Positions 1 to 9,212 are shown, counted from the first letter of the stretch. The stretch: DNA of 64,000 nucleotides from Actinokineospora auranticolor (GCF_002934265.1 NZ_PTIX01000012.1:163798-227797), one strand, 5' to 3'. The notes: generated by a model not told the origin, from the sequence alone. Made by a program: numbers and translations.

Positions 1-1115
1 ACCTCTCAGTCCGCCCACACCTCCGCTCTCTCATCGCCACACATCTCGCTTCCACCTTCCCCCCAGGCACCCCGGCGCCAACACCACACATCGCCAGTCC
101 TCACCCGGATCGCCACACCGCCACCACGCCCACACCTCGCTTCCACCCTTCAGTTCTCGCCCCTCCACCGCCCACCTTCGCCCCACACCCACACTCCTGC
201 CCGCCACGCATCCCTCCCTGCGCCTGTTCTCCCATCGCCTCGCACCTTGCCGCCCTCCTGCACCCAGCGAACCCCGCGCGCCACCACCGCACCTCGCACC
301 CGCTTGGCCACACCGACCCACGCTCGCACTTCCGGCCCTCACACTCACGCCTCCGCCCTTACGCCCACACCCGATCCACACTTCGGCCCCTCATCACCCG
401 CGCCCCACCTCCATGCTTCACGCCTGCACCTCCACGCCCTCGCACCCGCCCCTATCCACCCTTTGCGCCCACTTCCGCCCTTACCAAGTGGAAACCCGAC
501 GCGATTCCTGACCCTCGACACGCGACAGGTCCCCCTCACGCCATCGCCCGCACTCTCGCGCCTCGCCCCTGCACACCCTCCACACCTCACATACCAAGAA
601 GGCCAATCCCCATCGGGACTTCCCAACCAACTCCGCATCCACCGGCCGCTCACCCCGCTTGTCCAACACACCGACCAACCCAGGCCATCACTCAAACCGC
701 CAAAGCCCAGCCAGTGCCGACATTCGACGTACAACTCGAACAGTCGGCCCCGGCCAACCGACACGGCCGAACCCAATCCACGCGCGTCCACCCAACGAAG
801 GCCAACAACCCATGTCCCACCACAAACCACACACAACCACTCGCCACCGTCACGCGGGCACGCAGCGATTACCAGCGAGTCGACCGCCATCGAATGACCC
901 CGACCCGACACGCAATCGGTCAACTGAACGGAGCACATCAGCGCAATTCCCACGAGATCACGCCGCACGCCCGGCGGCCCCTTGAGACCAAGAGCCGCCT
1001 AGGGCTTGATCGCCGAACTGTTCACCGGGGCCAAATCCTCGCTTGTGGACAACGGGACGCCGGAGGTTGAGCGGATCATCCTCTTGCCCCGTCGGCGACC
1101 AACCCGAGAAATCGT
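1..1115. other. C-rich gene-free stretch
   Basis: About the first kilobase has a strong excess of C over G on the + strand and few purines. Open frames exist on both strands (for example 247-897 + and 345-968 -), but they translate to Thr/Pro/His/Arg- or Gly/Arg/Trp-rich low-complexity protein with no domain, no convincing ribosome binding site and no third-position GC pattern like the neighbouring genes. From about 970 composition returns to normal. I see no RNA gene or mobile element in it. Confidence 0.5.
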
Positions 1116-1188
1116 GTGCCGGTCGACCACATTCCGTTGCGGGGCGACTGGGCTGTCCGAGTGATTGACGAGGCGCGATGGGGGTTCC

Positions 1189-1204
1189 TATGGTCTAGAC
1201 CATA
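1189..1204. promoter_or_regulatory. dre-type operator (DasR/GntR palindrome) upstream of GH20 gene
   Basis: TATGGTCTAGACCATA is a perfect 16-bp palindrome. Its 12-bp core TGGTCTAGACCA matches the DasR-responsive element consensus as I recall it from Streptomyces. It lies 25 bp before the ATG of a secreted beta-N-acetylhexosaminidase, exactly the kind of chitin/GlcNAc gene DasR represses. No dasR gene is in the window, so the regulator is inferred. Confidence 0.8.
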
Positions 1205-1229
1205 TTGTCCGACTTGTCGGGGAGGGCGT

Positions 1230-3155
1230 ATGCGGAAGTCGTGGCGGACCGCGGTGATCGCGGTGGCCGTGTTGCTCAGCATCCCGGCCGCGGCGGCACC
1301 CGCGTCGCCGGTAGCCACGGTGGTGCCCGGTGTCGAGCGGTTGTTGCCGAAGCCGGTCGAGGCCAAGGCCAGTGGGCGGGCGCCCTTCACCATCACCGAG
1401 GACACGCGCGTGGTGGCTCGGGGTGGGGCCCGGCCGGTGGGCGACTACCTGGCCGCGCTGTTGCGGCCCGCCACGGGCTACCGGTTGCCGGTGACCTCGG
1501 GACACCCGGGACGCGGGGACATCGTCCTCGACCTCGGGCGGGGCAAGGCACCCGAGGGGCATGGGGGTGAGGGGTACCGGCTGGTGACCGACGAGCGGTC
1601 GGCGACCATCTCCGCCGAGACGCCCGCCGGGTTGTTCCTCGGGGTGCAGACGCTGCGCCAGTTGCTGCCCGCGTGGGTGGAGAGCCGGGTGCGGGTCGAC
1701 GGGCCGTGGCGGGTGCAGGCCGCGACGGTCAGCGACTACCCCCGGTTCGCCTACCGCGGGGTGATGCTCGACGTCGCGCGCAGCTACCTCAGCGTCGCCG
1801 AGGTCAAGCGGTACATCGACAACGCGGTGCGGTTCAAGATCAATACGCTGCACCTGCACCTGACCGACGACCAGGCGTGGCGCATCGCGATCAGCACGCC
1901 GCAGGACAACCCATCGGGGCTGGACTACGAGGCGTTGACGCGGGTCGGGTCGCAGGGTGGCAGCGACCGGTTGGGCAACGGCACGCCGCTGGGCACCGGG
2001 CCCGCGATCCGCGGCTCCTACACCCAGCGCGACTACGCCGAGATCGTCGCGCACGCCAAGTCCCGCTTCGTCACGGTCGTGCCCGAGATCGACGGTCCGG
2101 GGCACACCAACGCCGCGCTGGCCGCCCTCCCGCGGCTGAACCCGGACGGCGTGGCCAAGCCGATGAACAACACCGCCGACGTCGGCTACTCCACGCTGGA
2201 CGCCAACTCGGAGATCACCTACGAGTTCACCCGCACCGTCTACAGCCAGATCGCCGCGCTGACCCCCGGCCCGTACCTGCACATCGGCGGCGACGAAGCG
2301 CACGTCACCGGGCACGAGAACTACCTGACCTACATCCGCCGCCTGCTCCCGCAGGTGGCCGCCCTGGGCAAGACCCCGGTCGGCTGGAACGAGTACGCCG
2401 ACGCCGACCTGCCCCCCGGCGCGGTGATCCAGGTGTGGCGGGCCGCGTCGATGGAGAAGGTCCTGCGCCAGGTCGCGCGCGGCGCGAAGGTCGTGATGTC
2501 CCCGGCGCCGACCACCTACCTCGACCAGAAGTACGAGCCGTCGAGCCCCATCGGCCTGAGCTGGGCGTGCCGCAACGCCTGCGACTTCGACACCTACTAC
2601 AACTGGGAACCCGTCCGCGACGGCCTGACCGAGTCCGACGTCCTGGGCGTCACCGCTCCCCTGTGGTCGGAAACCATCCGCGGCCTCCCCCAGGCCGAGT
2701 GGCTGACCTACCCCCGCCTGGTCTCCGCCGCCGAGATCGCCTGGTCCCCCCGGTCGGCCCGCGACCTGACGGACTTCACCGCCCGACTCGCCACCCTGGG
2801 CAGCAGGCTGACCATCGCGGGTGTCAACTTCCGCCCCAGCCCCGCCATCGCCTGGACCACCGACATCACCACCCCCGACCGCCACACCCGCGGCCCCCTC
2901 CGCGGCGAGATCGGCCACTTCACCGCCCCGGCCACCACCCCACCCACCGCCACCCTCACCTACGGCGACGGCACCTCATCCCCCGCCACGGTGTCCCCGG
3001 CGACCCCGGCAGGCCCACTAGCCGCCCCAGGCCTGTGGACGGTCACCACCCCCGACCACCGCTACCCCCATCCCGGCAGCTACCGGGCAACCCTCACCGT
3101 CACCACCCCCACAGGCACCGCAACCACCCACTTCACCGTCACAGTCCGCCGCTAA
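1230..3155 (+). CDS. secreted GH20 beta-N-acetylhexosaminidase
   Basis: Predicted extracellular enzyme that removes terminal N-acetylhexosamine from chitooligosaccharides or other glycans. The ATG at 1230 was chosen over an upstream in-frame start (1116) because it has a GGGGAGGG ribosome binding site and begins a signal peptide (MRKSWRTAVIAVAVLLSIP, then an Ala-rich cleavage region). Order of parts in 641 aa: signal peptide, GH20b N-terminal domain (about 40-160), and the GH20 barrel with the motif HIGGDE carrying the Asp-Glu catalytic pair near residue 355. The last 100 residues are Thr/Pro-rich and look like a PKD-type beta-sandwich. A dre palindrome just upstream suggests induction by aminosugars. 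Stand-alone gene followed by its own hairpin. Confidence 0.93.
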   Translation: MRKSWRTAVIAVAVLLSIPAAAAPASPVATVVPGVERLLPKPVEAKASGRAPFTITEDTRVVARGGARPVGDYLAALLRPATGYRLPVTSGHPGRGDIVLDLGRGKAPEGHGGEGYRLVTDERSATISAETPAGLFLGVQTLRQLLPAWVESRVRVDGPWRVQAATVSDYPRFAYRGVMLDVARSYLSVAEVKRYIDNAVRFKINTLHLHLTDDQAWRIAISTPQDNPSGLDYEALTRVGSQGGSDRLGNGTPLGTGPAIRGSYTQRDYAEIVAHAKSRFVTVVPEIDGPGHTNAALAALPRLNPDGVAKPMNNTADVGYSTLDANSEITYEFTRTVYSQIAALTPGPYLHIGGDEAHVTGHENYLTYIRRLLPQVAALGKTPVGWNEYADADLPPGAVIQVWRAASMEKVLRQVARGAKVVMSPAPTTYLDQKYEPSSPIGLSWACRNACDFDTYYNWEPVRDGLTESDVLGVTAPLWSETIRGLPQAEWLTYPRLVSAAEIAWSPRSARDLTDFTARLATLGSRLTIAGVNFRPSPAIAWTTDITTPDRHTRGPLRGEIGHFTAPATTPPTATLTYGDGTSSPATVSPATPAGPLAAPGLWTVTTPDHRYPHPGSYRATLTVTTPTGTATTHFTVTVRR

Positions 3156-3169
3156 CCCAGCTCACCCCC

Positions 3170-3222
3170 GTGGCCGCGCAGGCCCTCTCCACCGCCCCGC
3201 CTGCGCGGCCACGCCCTTTCCT
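3170..3222 (+). terminator. terminator after GH20 gene
   Basis: Perfect 13-bp arms (3170-3182 and 3200-3212) separated by a 17-base loop, followed by a pyrimidine/T-rich run. It lies 15 bases after the hexosaminidase stop codon. Confidence 0.7.
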
Positions 3223-3433
3223 TAGGCACTACCGAGTCCCCACTGCCGGGAGCGCGTTGCGTTGGAGTGGGTAGGAGGGGACAAACCTTGGCTGGGTGGG
3301 GGCCCACGCAAAGCAAGTTCGCCCAAGCGAGGCCGCCCCTCTTTTCCGCGAACAGCAGGACAAACCCAACGCGCCCAGCCCACCCAGGCCCGCCTGACGC
3401 CCAGCAGCCCACCGCACGTCCAGCAGCCACACC

Positions 3434-3733
3434 TCAGAAGTCGACGAGCTCCAAGCTCACCGCGACCACGTCACCGACCGCCAACTCCTCCGCCACCCGC
3501 ACCGCCTTCTTCACCGGCAGCACGTAGCACCCGCTCCCCTTGTCCGGGAAGATCGACGTCCGCCACGCGGTGGCCCCCACCCGCACCCGAACCCGCACCG
3601 ACCCGAACCCCCGCCGCGGCTCGGCGGACACCTCCCGGATCTCCTCCGACGCGTCCTCCGGCACCGTCACGAAGGTCCAGCTCTCCTCCCGCGCCTCCCA
3701 CAACCACAACGCGGACTCAAAGTCGACAACCAC
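3434..3733 (-). CDS. DUF1905 domain protein
   Basis: 99-aa protein that is essentially one DUF1905 domain, a small beta-barrel of unknown biochemical role. Typical features visible are an N-terminal ALWLWEA segment, a central WRTSIFPDKGSGCYVLPVKK stretch and a closing VGDVVAVSLELVDF. The start is GTG at 3733. It is transcribed in the same direction as the two upstream tRNA genes but separated from them by a strong hairpin. Function unknown; family assignment fairly sure. Confidence 0.8.
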   Translation of the reverse strand: MVVDFESALWLWEAREESWTFVTVPEDASEEIREVSAEPRRGFGSVRVRVRVGATAWRTSIFPDKGSGCYVLPVKKAVRVAEELAVGDVVAVSLELVDF

Positions 3734-3783
3734 ACCCGAAGCCTCGCACGGGCACCCGACAACCGCGCCGCCCCGGAATGCCG

Positions 3784-3817
3784 AAACCGCCGCCGGGTGG
3801 GTACCCGGCGGCGGTTT
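3784..3817 (-). terminator. hairpin downstream of tRNA-Arg
   Basis: Perfect 15-bp inverted repeat (3784-3798 with 3803-3817) around a 4-base loop, directly after the 3' end of the minus-strand tRNA-Arg. The T-tract is weak, as is common in actinobacteria. Confidence 0.65.
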
Positions 3818-3823
3818 CAGTGG

Positions 3824-3896
3824 CGCGCCCGAAGGGATTCGAACCCCTAACCTTCTGATCCGTAGTCAGATGCTCTATCCATTGAGCTACGGGCGC
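3824..3896 (-). tRNA. tRNA-Arg(ACG)
   Basis: 73-nt cloverleaf read on the minus strand. The acceptor GCGCCCG pairs with CGGGCGC and the anticodon loop is CTACGGA, giving anticodon ACG. The T-arm is GGGGTTCGAATCCC. CCA is not encoded. Confidence 0.95.
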
Positions 3897-3933
3897 TTGT
3901 TCAGTTGTCCACCCGGCGAACCGGGTGTACAGC

Positions 3934-4021
3934 GGAGGCTCCGGGATTTGAACCCGGGAGGGCTTTTACACCCAACCGCATTAGCAGTGCGGCGCCATAG
4001 ACCAGACTAGGCGAAGCCTCC
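3934..4021 (-). tRNA. tRNA-Ser(GCT)
   Basis: 88-nt class II tRNA with a long variable arm. The acceptor GGAGGCT pairs with AGCCTCC, and the anticodon stem/loop CCGCA-CTGCTAA-TGCGG gives anticodon GCT. It sits 37 bases upstream of tRNA-Arg on the same strand, so the two are probably co-transcribed. Confidence 0.95.
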
Positions 4022-4306
4022 CGGGGCCCCTGGCCGCTCGGGAGGTAAGACTACACAGGGGTGGGTGCGGGGAGCAAAACACCCCCCTCCTAACTGCGCA
4101 AGACGGGTAAAAACGCTGGTGGGTGGCCCCATGGCGGTCGGCGGCCGAGGGCGTGGGCCTGGTCGGCGCGGGCCGGCGGGTGGGGCCGGGGCGACGGGGT
4201 GGCCGCGACCATGTCGGGCGGCCGGTTTGTGGCGATTTCGAACACAACGATCACCCGGTCCGCCCCGCTAGAGTCGCCCTTGCCACACCCAGAAGGAGGG
4301 GCACAC

Positions 4307-5077
4307 ATGGACAAAGTCGTCCCCAGCGCTGCTGACGCGGTAGCCGACATCCCCGATGGCGCGAGCCTGGCCGTAGGCGGGTTCGGGCTCTGCGGCATCC
4401 CGAGCGTCCTCATCCAGGCGCTGCTGGCCAAGGGCGTGACCGGGCTGGAGGTGACGTCCAACAACTGCGGCGTCGACGACTGGGGGCTGGGCCTGCTGCT
4501 CCGCGAGAAGCGGATAGCCAGGATGACCAGCTCGTACGTCGGCGAGAACAAGGAGTTCGCCCGCCAGTACCTCGCGGGCGAGCTGGAGGTCGAGCTGACC
4601 CCGCAGGGCACCCTCGCCGAGCGGCTGCGCGCGGGCGGCTCCGGCATCCCCGCCTTCTACACCCGCACCGGTGTCGGCACCCAGGTCGCCGACGGCGGCG
4701 TGCCGTGGCGCTACGACGACGCGGGCAACGTCGCGGTCGCCTCCCCGGCCAAGGAGGTTCGCCAGTTCGGCGGCCTCGACTACGTCATGGAGACCGCGAT
4801 CGTGGCGGACTTCGGGCTGGTCCGCGCGTGGAAGGGCGACCGGCACGGCAACCTCGTGTTCCGCGACTCCGCGCAGAACTTCAACCCGCTGTGCGCGATG
4901 GCGGGCAAGGTCAGCGTCGCCGAGGTGGAGGAGCTGGTCGAGCCGGGCGAGCTGGCCCCGGGTGAGATCCACCTGCCGGGCATCTTCGTGCAGCGCGTGG
5001 TCCCGCTGACCCCCGAGCAGGCCGCCGAGAAGCGCATCGAGCGCCGCACCGTCCGCACCGCCGCGAAGGAGGCCTGA
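4307..5077 (+). CDS. scoA: 3-oxoacid CoA-transferase subunit A
   Basis: Alpha subunit of a class I CoA-transferase that moves CoA from succinyl-CoA to a 3-oxo acid such as acetoacetate or 3-oxoadipate. 256 aa, normal for the family. The glycine-rich GGFGLCGIP near residue 25 is the family's CoA-binding signature. ATG at 4307 has a strong AGAAGGAGGGG site 7 bases upstream; an in-frame start at 4199 lacks one. The stop is one base before the ATG of subunit B, so the two are translated together. Whether ketone-body (Sco) or beta-ketoadipate (PcaIJ) use applies cannot be told here; no other catabolic genes are adjacent. Confidence 0.9.
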   Translation: MDKVVPSAADAVADIPDGASLAVGGFGLCGIPSVLIQALLAKGVTGLEVTSNNCGVDDWGLGLLLREKRIARMTSSYVGENKEFARQYLAGELEVELTPQGTLAERLRAGGSGIPAFYTRTGVGTQVADGGVPWRYDDAGNVAVASPAKEVRQFGGLDYVMETAIVADFGLVRAWKGDRHGNLVFRDSAQNFNPLCAMAGKVSVAEVEELVEPGELAPGEIHLPGIFVQRVVPLTPEQAAEKRIERRTVRTAAKEA

Positions 5078-5078
5078 C

Positions 5079-5741
5079 ATGGCACTGACCCGTGAGCAGA
5101 TGGCCGCCCGCGCCGCCGCGGAGCTGTCCGACGGCTCGTACGTCAACCTGGGCATCGGCCTGCCCACCCTGGTGCCCAACTACGTGCCGGACGACGTGGA
5201 GATCGTGCTCCAGTCCGAGAACGGCATCCTCGGCGTCGGCGCGTACCCCTTCGACGGCGAGGAGGACGCCGACCTGATCAACGCGGGCAAGGAGACCGTC
5301 ACGATCCGCCGGGGCGCGTCCTTCTTCGACTCCGCGCTGTCCTTCGGCATGATCCGCGGCGGCAAGGTGGACGCGGCGATCCTGGGCGCGATGCAGGTCT
5401 CGAGGGTCGGCGACATCGCCAACTGGATGATCCCCGGCAAGATGGTCAAGGGCATGGGCGGTGCCATGGACCTGGTGCACGGCGCCAAGCACGTGGTCGT
5501 GCTGATGGAGCACGTGGCCAAGGACGGCTCGTACAAGATCGTCAACGAGTGCAGCCTGCCCTACACGGGTCTGCGGGTCGCGCAGCGGATCATCACCGAC
5601 CTCGCGGTCATCGACGTCACCGACTCCGGCCTGGTGCTGCGGGAGCTGGCGCCGGGCGTGAGCGTGGACGAGGTGCGCGAGAAGACCGAGCCGGAGCTGA
5701 CCGTCGCCGACGAGCTGACCGAGATGCCCGCCGCGGTCTGA
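5079..5741 (+). CDS. scoB: 3-oxoacid CoA-transferase subunit B
   Basis: Beta subunit partner of the gene upstream; 220 aa. The motif SENGILGVG (about residue 47) contains the Glu that forms the glutamyl-CoA thioester intermediate in class I CoA-transferases. The pair forms a two-gene operon with a 1-base gap and ends at a bidirectional hairpin shared with the convergent EspG-like gene. Confidence 0.92.
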   Translation: MALTREQMAARAAAELSDGSYVNLGIGLPTLVPNYVPDDVEIVLQSENGILGVGAYPFDGEEDADLINAGKETVTIRRGASFFDSALSFGMIRGGKVDAAILGAMQVSRVGDIANWMIPGKMVKGMGGAMDLVHGAKHVVVLMEHVAKDGSYKIVNECSLPYTGLRVAQRIITDLAVIDVTDSGLVLRELAPGVSVDEVREKTEPELTVADELTEMPAAV

Positions 5742-5752
5742 GGTCGGAGCGC

Positions 5753-5786
5753 CGTCCACTGGGCACCCCGCGGTGCTCAGTGGACG
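5753..5786. terminator. bidirectional terminator between scoB and EspG-like gene
   Basis: CGTCCACTG (5753-5761) pairs with CAGTGGACG (5778-5786), and an inner GCACC/GGTGC stem closes a CCGC loop. The right arm overlaps the stop codon of the convergent gene. Confidence 0.7.
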
Positions 5787-6544
5787 GACGCGACCAGGTC
5801 CCGCAGCCGCTGCGCGAGCCGGGGGGTGTCGGCGGGGGCCAGGGTCAGCCAGTCGACGCCGTCGCGCCGGGTCGGCAGGGCCAGGTAGCGGCCCGCGGTG
5901 GTGTCGAACCAGTTCACGACGTCCGTGCGGTTCTTCCGGCCCACCTGGTCGACGCTGTTCGCCGCGACCTGCCCCCCGCCGTGCCGGGAGTTCTCCACCA
6001 GCGTGGCGATGGTGCGCATGTCGCGGCCGCTGATCCCGCCCTGGTTGAGCGCCGTCTCCAGGCCCGCGAAGCCGGTCTCGACGTAGGCGTCTATCGCGTT
6101 GTTGAACACCGACTTGGGCAGCGTGACCGAGGTACCGGGCCCCGGGTCGGCGTCGGGGACCAGCCCGACGATCTCCCCGACGATCGCCACCGCCCCGGTC
6201 AGCTGCCCGATCTTGATCCGCTCGCCGGTCTGCACGGCCAGCGCCGCGCGGGCGGGCCGACCCGCGCCGAGCAGCCGCACGTGGCGGCCGACGGAGAGCA
6301 GCCCGTCGACGCTGTAGCTGTGGCGGGCGAGCAGGGTGAGGTCGTCCTCCAGGTGCCGGTCCAGGTCACGGCCGTCGTGCAGGCCGCGCGCGGCGAGACC
6401 GTCCACCACTTCCTTGCGCAGCCGGTCGCGGTCGTCGGTGGTCTCCCCGAACGAGGGGATCTCCAGCGGGTACGGGCGGTCGGTGAACCCCAGTGACTCC
6501 CACACAAGGTCGAACTCGACCAGGGTGAGCGATATCGGCCTCAC
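5777..6544 (-). CDS. EspG-family ESX secretion-associated protein
   Basis: 255-aa EspG-like protein. In mycobacteria EspG is a cytosolic chaperone for PE/PPE substrates of type VII (ESX) secretion. The family look is in the N-terminal FDLVWESLGF and YPLEIPSFGET segments followed by repeated alpha/beta units. The start is GTG at 6544, overlapping the TGA of the upstream hydrolase gene (GTGA), so the two are translationally coupled. No EccC, WXG100 or PPE gene lies nearby, so it is an orphan here and its client is unknown. Confidence 0.75.
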   Translation of the reverse strand: MRPISLTLVEFDLVWESLGFTDRPYPLEIPSFGETTDDRDRLRKEVVDGLAARGLHDGRDLDRHLEDDLTLLARHSYSVDGLLSVGRHVRLLGAGRPARAALAVQTGERIKIGQLTGAVAIVGEIVGLVPDADPGPGTSVTLPKSVFNNAIDAYVETGFAGLETALNQGGISGRDMRTIATLVENSRHGGGQVAANSVDQVGRKNRTDVVNWFDTTAGRYLALPTRRDGVDWLTLAPADTPRLAQRLRDLVASVH

Positions 6545-7215
6545 CGCAGGTGGGCGTCGAACCAGTTGAGGGCGCGCGCCCAGGCCTCGGCCGCGCCCGA
6601 GTCGAACCGGTAGCGGACCACGTCGGTGGCGATCTTGGCGGTGCTCGCCGCCTCGCGCAGCTTCTCCACCTGCTCGGCGCTGATGTCGTCGTCGCCGTCC
6701 TCGCGGTAGAGGCCCAGCCACGGCACCCGCAGGTCGCCCGCGACCTCGATCAGCGCGGGCAGGCCGTCGGACAGCGGTTCCAGGATGCCGCCGCCGGAGA
6801 CCGAGACGGCGGCGCCGATGTCCCGGCTCGCGCCGACCACCAGGGCGACCGCGCCGCCGAGTTCGAAACCGATGACGCCGATCCGGTCGGCGGTGAGGCC
6901 GTGGCCCGCGAGCCAGGCGAAGGCGATGTCGGTGGCGGCCAGCACGGACTCGCCGGACAGGCCGCTGACCTTGTCGCGGGCTTCGTCGTGGCCGACCTCG
7001 GCGGAACCCGACTCGCCCGGGTACAGGTGCGGGACGACGACCAGCCAGCCCTCGGCGGCGAGGCCGTCGGCGATGCCGGTGACCGTCCCGGTGATGCCGC
7101 GCGCCTCGTGCAGGACCACGAGCCCGCCGCGGGTGACGCCGTCGGGTTCGGCGTAGGTGAGGCGCAGCGCACGACCGTCGTCGAGCCGGAAATCCTCTGT
7201 GCGTGTCTGGGCCAT
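6541..7215 (-). CDS. dienelactone-hydrolase-family alpha/beta hydrolase, nucleophile position altered
   Basis: 224-aa alpha/beta hydrolase of the dienelactone hydrolase family, with HEARGITG near residue 36 and the VPHLYPGESG loop. The nucleophile elbow normally reads G-x-C-x-G-G; here it is GFELGG with Glu at residue 118, so ordinary Cys- or Ser-based hydrolysis is doubtful. ATG at 7215 is preferred over 7230 and 7344 because the protein then starts at the usual domain edge; no clear ribosome binding site helps. It is the first gene of a two-gene unit with the EspG-like protein, an unexplained pairing. Confidence 0.75.
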   Translation of the reverse strand: MAQTRTEDFRLDDGRALRLTYAEPDGVTRGGLVVLHEARGITGTVTGIADGLAAEGWLVVVPHLYPGESGSAEVGHDEARDKVSGLSGESVLAATDIAFAWLAGHGLTADRIGVIGFELGGAVALVVGASRDIGAAVSVSGGGILEPLSDGLPALIEVAGDLRVPWLGLYREDGDDDISAEQVEKLREAASTAKIATDVVRYRFDSGAAEAWARALNWFDAHLR

Positions 7216-7378
7216 GACATACCCAACCATGCGGGGGTTAATAGCAGTCAACGTGATCACACGCTCACCCATCCGCAGGAAAAAGGCCATTTTCGGCGGA
7301 TCGAGCACGGGGAACGAACACTTGTGTCCGGTGGGTAGCATCATGGGTGCCGCTGACTTGGATCGATGAGGAGCCCCG

Positions 7379-8446
7379 ATGACCGTGCGTACCCGCGCCG
7401 ACCTGGAATCGCTGCCCGGCTACGTCCCCGGCCGCAGCGTCCCCGGGGCCATCAAGCTGGCCAGCAACGAGGACTCCCTCGACCCGCTGCCCAGCGTGGT
7501 GACCGCCATCGCGGAGGCGGCCTCCCGGATCAACCGCTACCCGGACAGCGGCGCGGGCGAGCTGACCGCGCGGCTGGCCCGCAAGCTCGGCGTGACCGAG
7601 GAGCAGGTCTCCCTGGGCTGCGGCTCGGTGACCCTGTGCCAGCAGCTCATCCAGGCGACCTGCACCGAGGCCGACGCGGTGCTGTTCCCGTGGCGCTCGT
7701 TCGAGGCGTACCCGCTGGTCACCCAGGTGGTGGGGGCCGGTCAGGTCAAGGTCGGGCTGACCCCGGGGCACGCGCTCGACATCGACGCGATGATCGCCGC
7801 GCTGACCCCCGAGGTCCGGATCGCGTTCGTGTGCACGCCGAACAACCCGACCGGCACGGCGCTCACCCGCGCCGAGCTGGAGCGGTTCATCGAGGCGGTG
7901 CCGTCGGACGTGCTGGTGGTCGTCGACGAGGCGTACCGCGAGTTCGTGTCCGACCCCGAGGTGCCGGACGGCGTCGAGGTGGCCAAGGAGCAGTGGGCGC
8001 GCGGGCGGGACAACGTGGCGGTGCTGCGCACGTTCTCCAAGGCGTACGGCCTGGCCGGGCTGCGCGTCGGCTACCTGGTGGCGCCGGAAGCGGTGACCGC
8101 GGCGGTGCGCAAGGTTTTCGTGCCGTTCGGTGTGAACGCGCTGGCGCAGGTCGCGGCGCTGGCGTCGCTGGACGCCGAGGACGAGCTGCTGGAGCGCTGC
8201 CGCGGCGTGGTCGCCGAGCGGAGCCGGGTGCACGCGGCGCTGGTCGAGGCCGGGTACGAGGTGCCTGCGAGCCAGGCCAACTTCGTGTGGCTGCCGCTGG
8301 GCGAGCGCACGGCGGAGTTCAACGAGCACTGCCTGGCGAACAAGGTCGTGGTCCGCGCGTTCGTCGGCGACGGCGCGCGCGTGACGATCGGTACGCCGGA
8401 GGAGAACGACACCTTCCTCGCGGTGGCCCGCTCGTTCCCGCGGTGA
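7379..8446 (+). CDS. hisC: HisC/Pat-type aminotransferase (aromatic or histidinol-phosphate)
   Basis: 355-aa class I/II PLP aminotransferase resembling mycobacterial Rv3772 (HisC2, also called Pat), which transaminates aromatic amino acids. Landmarks are LASNED near residue 27, TPNNPTGT (153-160), VVDEAY (181-186) and FSKAYGLAGLRVGY with the PLP Schiff-base lysine K221. The start at 7379 follows GAGGAG. It is not in a his operon, which favours an aromatic aminotransferase over histidine biosynthesis, but sequence alone does not settle that. Convergent with the permease gene, one base between stops. Confidence 0.87.
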   Translation: MTVRTRADLESLPGYVPGRSVPGAIKLASNEDSLDPLPSVVTAIAEAASRINRYPDSGAGELTARLARKLGVTEEQVSLGCGSVTLCQQLIQATCTEADAVLFPWRSFEAYPLVTQVVGAGQVKVGLTPGHALDIDAMIAALTPEVRIAFVCTPNNPTGTALTRAELERFIEAVPSDVLVVVDEAYREFVSDPEVPDGVEVAKEQWARGRDNVAVLRTFSKAYGLAGLRVGYLVAPEAVTAAVRKVFVPFGVNALAQVAALASLDAEDELLERCRGVVAERSRVHAALVEAGYEVPASQANFVWLPLGERTAEFNEHCLANKVVVRAFVGDGARVTIGTPEENDTFLAVARSFPR

Positions 8447-8447
8447 T

Positions 8448-9212
8448 CTAGCGGGTCAGCAGGATGACGACGGCCGTGAGGCCGACGACGACGATGACCC
8501 CGCGCAGCACCACCGGCGACAGCCTGCGCCCGACCTTGGCCCCGACCACGCCGCCGACCACGGACCCGGCGGCGAGCAGGGCCACGGCGGGCCAGGCCAC
8601 GTCGGCGACGAAGATGAAGATGACGCCGGAGACGAGGTTGACCAACGCCGCGAGGACGTTCTTCGCGGCGTTGAGCCGCTGCATGGACTCGTCCATCAGG
8701 ATGCCCATAAAGGCGAGCAGCAGGATGCCTTGCGCGGCACCGAAGTAGCCGCCGTAGACACCGGTGGCGAAAACGGCGACGAGGAGCCCGACACCGCCGT
8801 GCGGGTGGCGTTCGCCTTGGCGCGCGGCGAGCCAGCGGGCGATGCGGGGTTGCAGGACGACCAGGACCAGGGCGAGGACGATCAGAACCGGGACGATCGC
8901 CTCGAACGCGCCGGGGGGCAGGACGAGCAGGAGGACGGCGCCCGCGACACCGCCGAGCGCGGAGGCGGTGCCGAAGCGGAGCAGACGGCCGCGCTGGCCC
9001 GCGAGCTCGCGGCGGTAGCCGATCGCACCGGACACCGACCCGGGCACCAGCCCGAGCGAGTTGGACACGTTCGCCACGACGGGCGGGTAGCCGACGGCGA
9101 GGAGGACGGGGAAGGTCACGAGGGTCCCGGACCCGACGACGGTGTTGATGCCACCGGCGAAGACCCCGGCGAAGAGCACGGCCACGCCTTCCCAGAAGGT
9201 CACCGCGGACAT
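8448..9212 (-). CDS. TauE/SafE (DUF81) family membrane permease
   Basis: 254-aa integral membrane protein of the sulfite exporter TauE/SafE family, about eight membrane helices. The amino-terminal half shows the family's GGINTVVGSGTLVTFPVLL segment, and the repeat in the second half has GVYGGYFGAAQGILLLAFMG. Substrate is probably a sulfur-containing or organic anion, but no neighbouring gene tells which. ATG at 9212. Confidence 0.87.
   Translation of the reverse strand: MSAVTFWEGVAVLFAGVFAGGINTVVGSGTLVTFPVLLAVGYPPVVANVSNSLGLVPGSVSGAIGYRRELAGQRGRLLRFGTASALGGVAGAVLLLVLPPGAFEAIVPVLIVLALVLVVLQPRIARWLAARQGERHPHGGVGLLVAVFATGVYGGYFGAAQGILLLAFMGILMDESMQRLNAAKNVLAALVNLVSGVIFIFVADVAWPAVALLAAGSVVGGVVGAKVGRRLSPVVLRGVIVVVGLTAVVILLTR

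Noticed and set aside
247..897. Thr/Pro/His-rich protein-coding gene
   Set aside because: Low-complexity product that follows the C-rich composition; no start signal or domain.
1006..1163. Possible C-terminal fragment of a gene before the GH20 promoter
   Set aside because: One frame looks normal for about 50 codons, but it has no start and no recognisable family.
1188..2918. Long minus-strand frame over the GH20 gene
   Set aside because: Antisense to a clear hexosaminidase; Gly/Arg/Gln/His-rich shadow translation.
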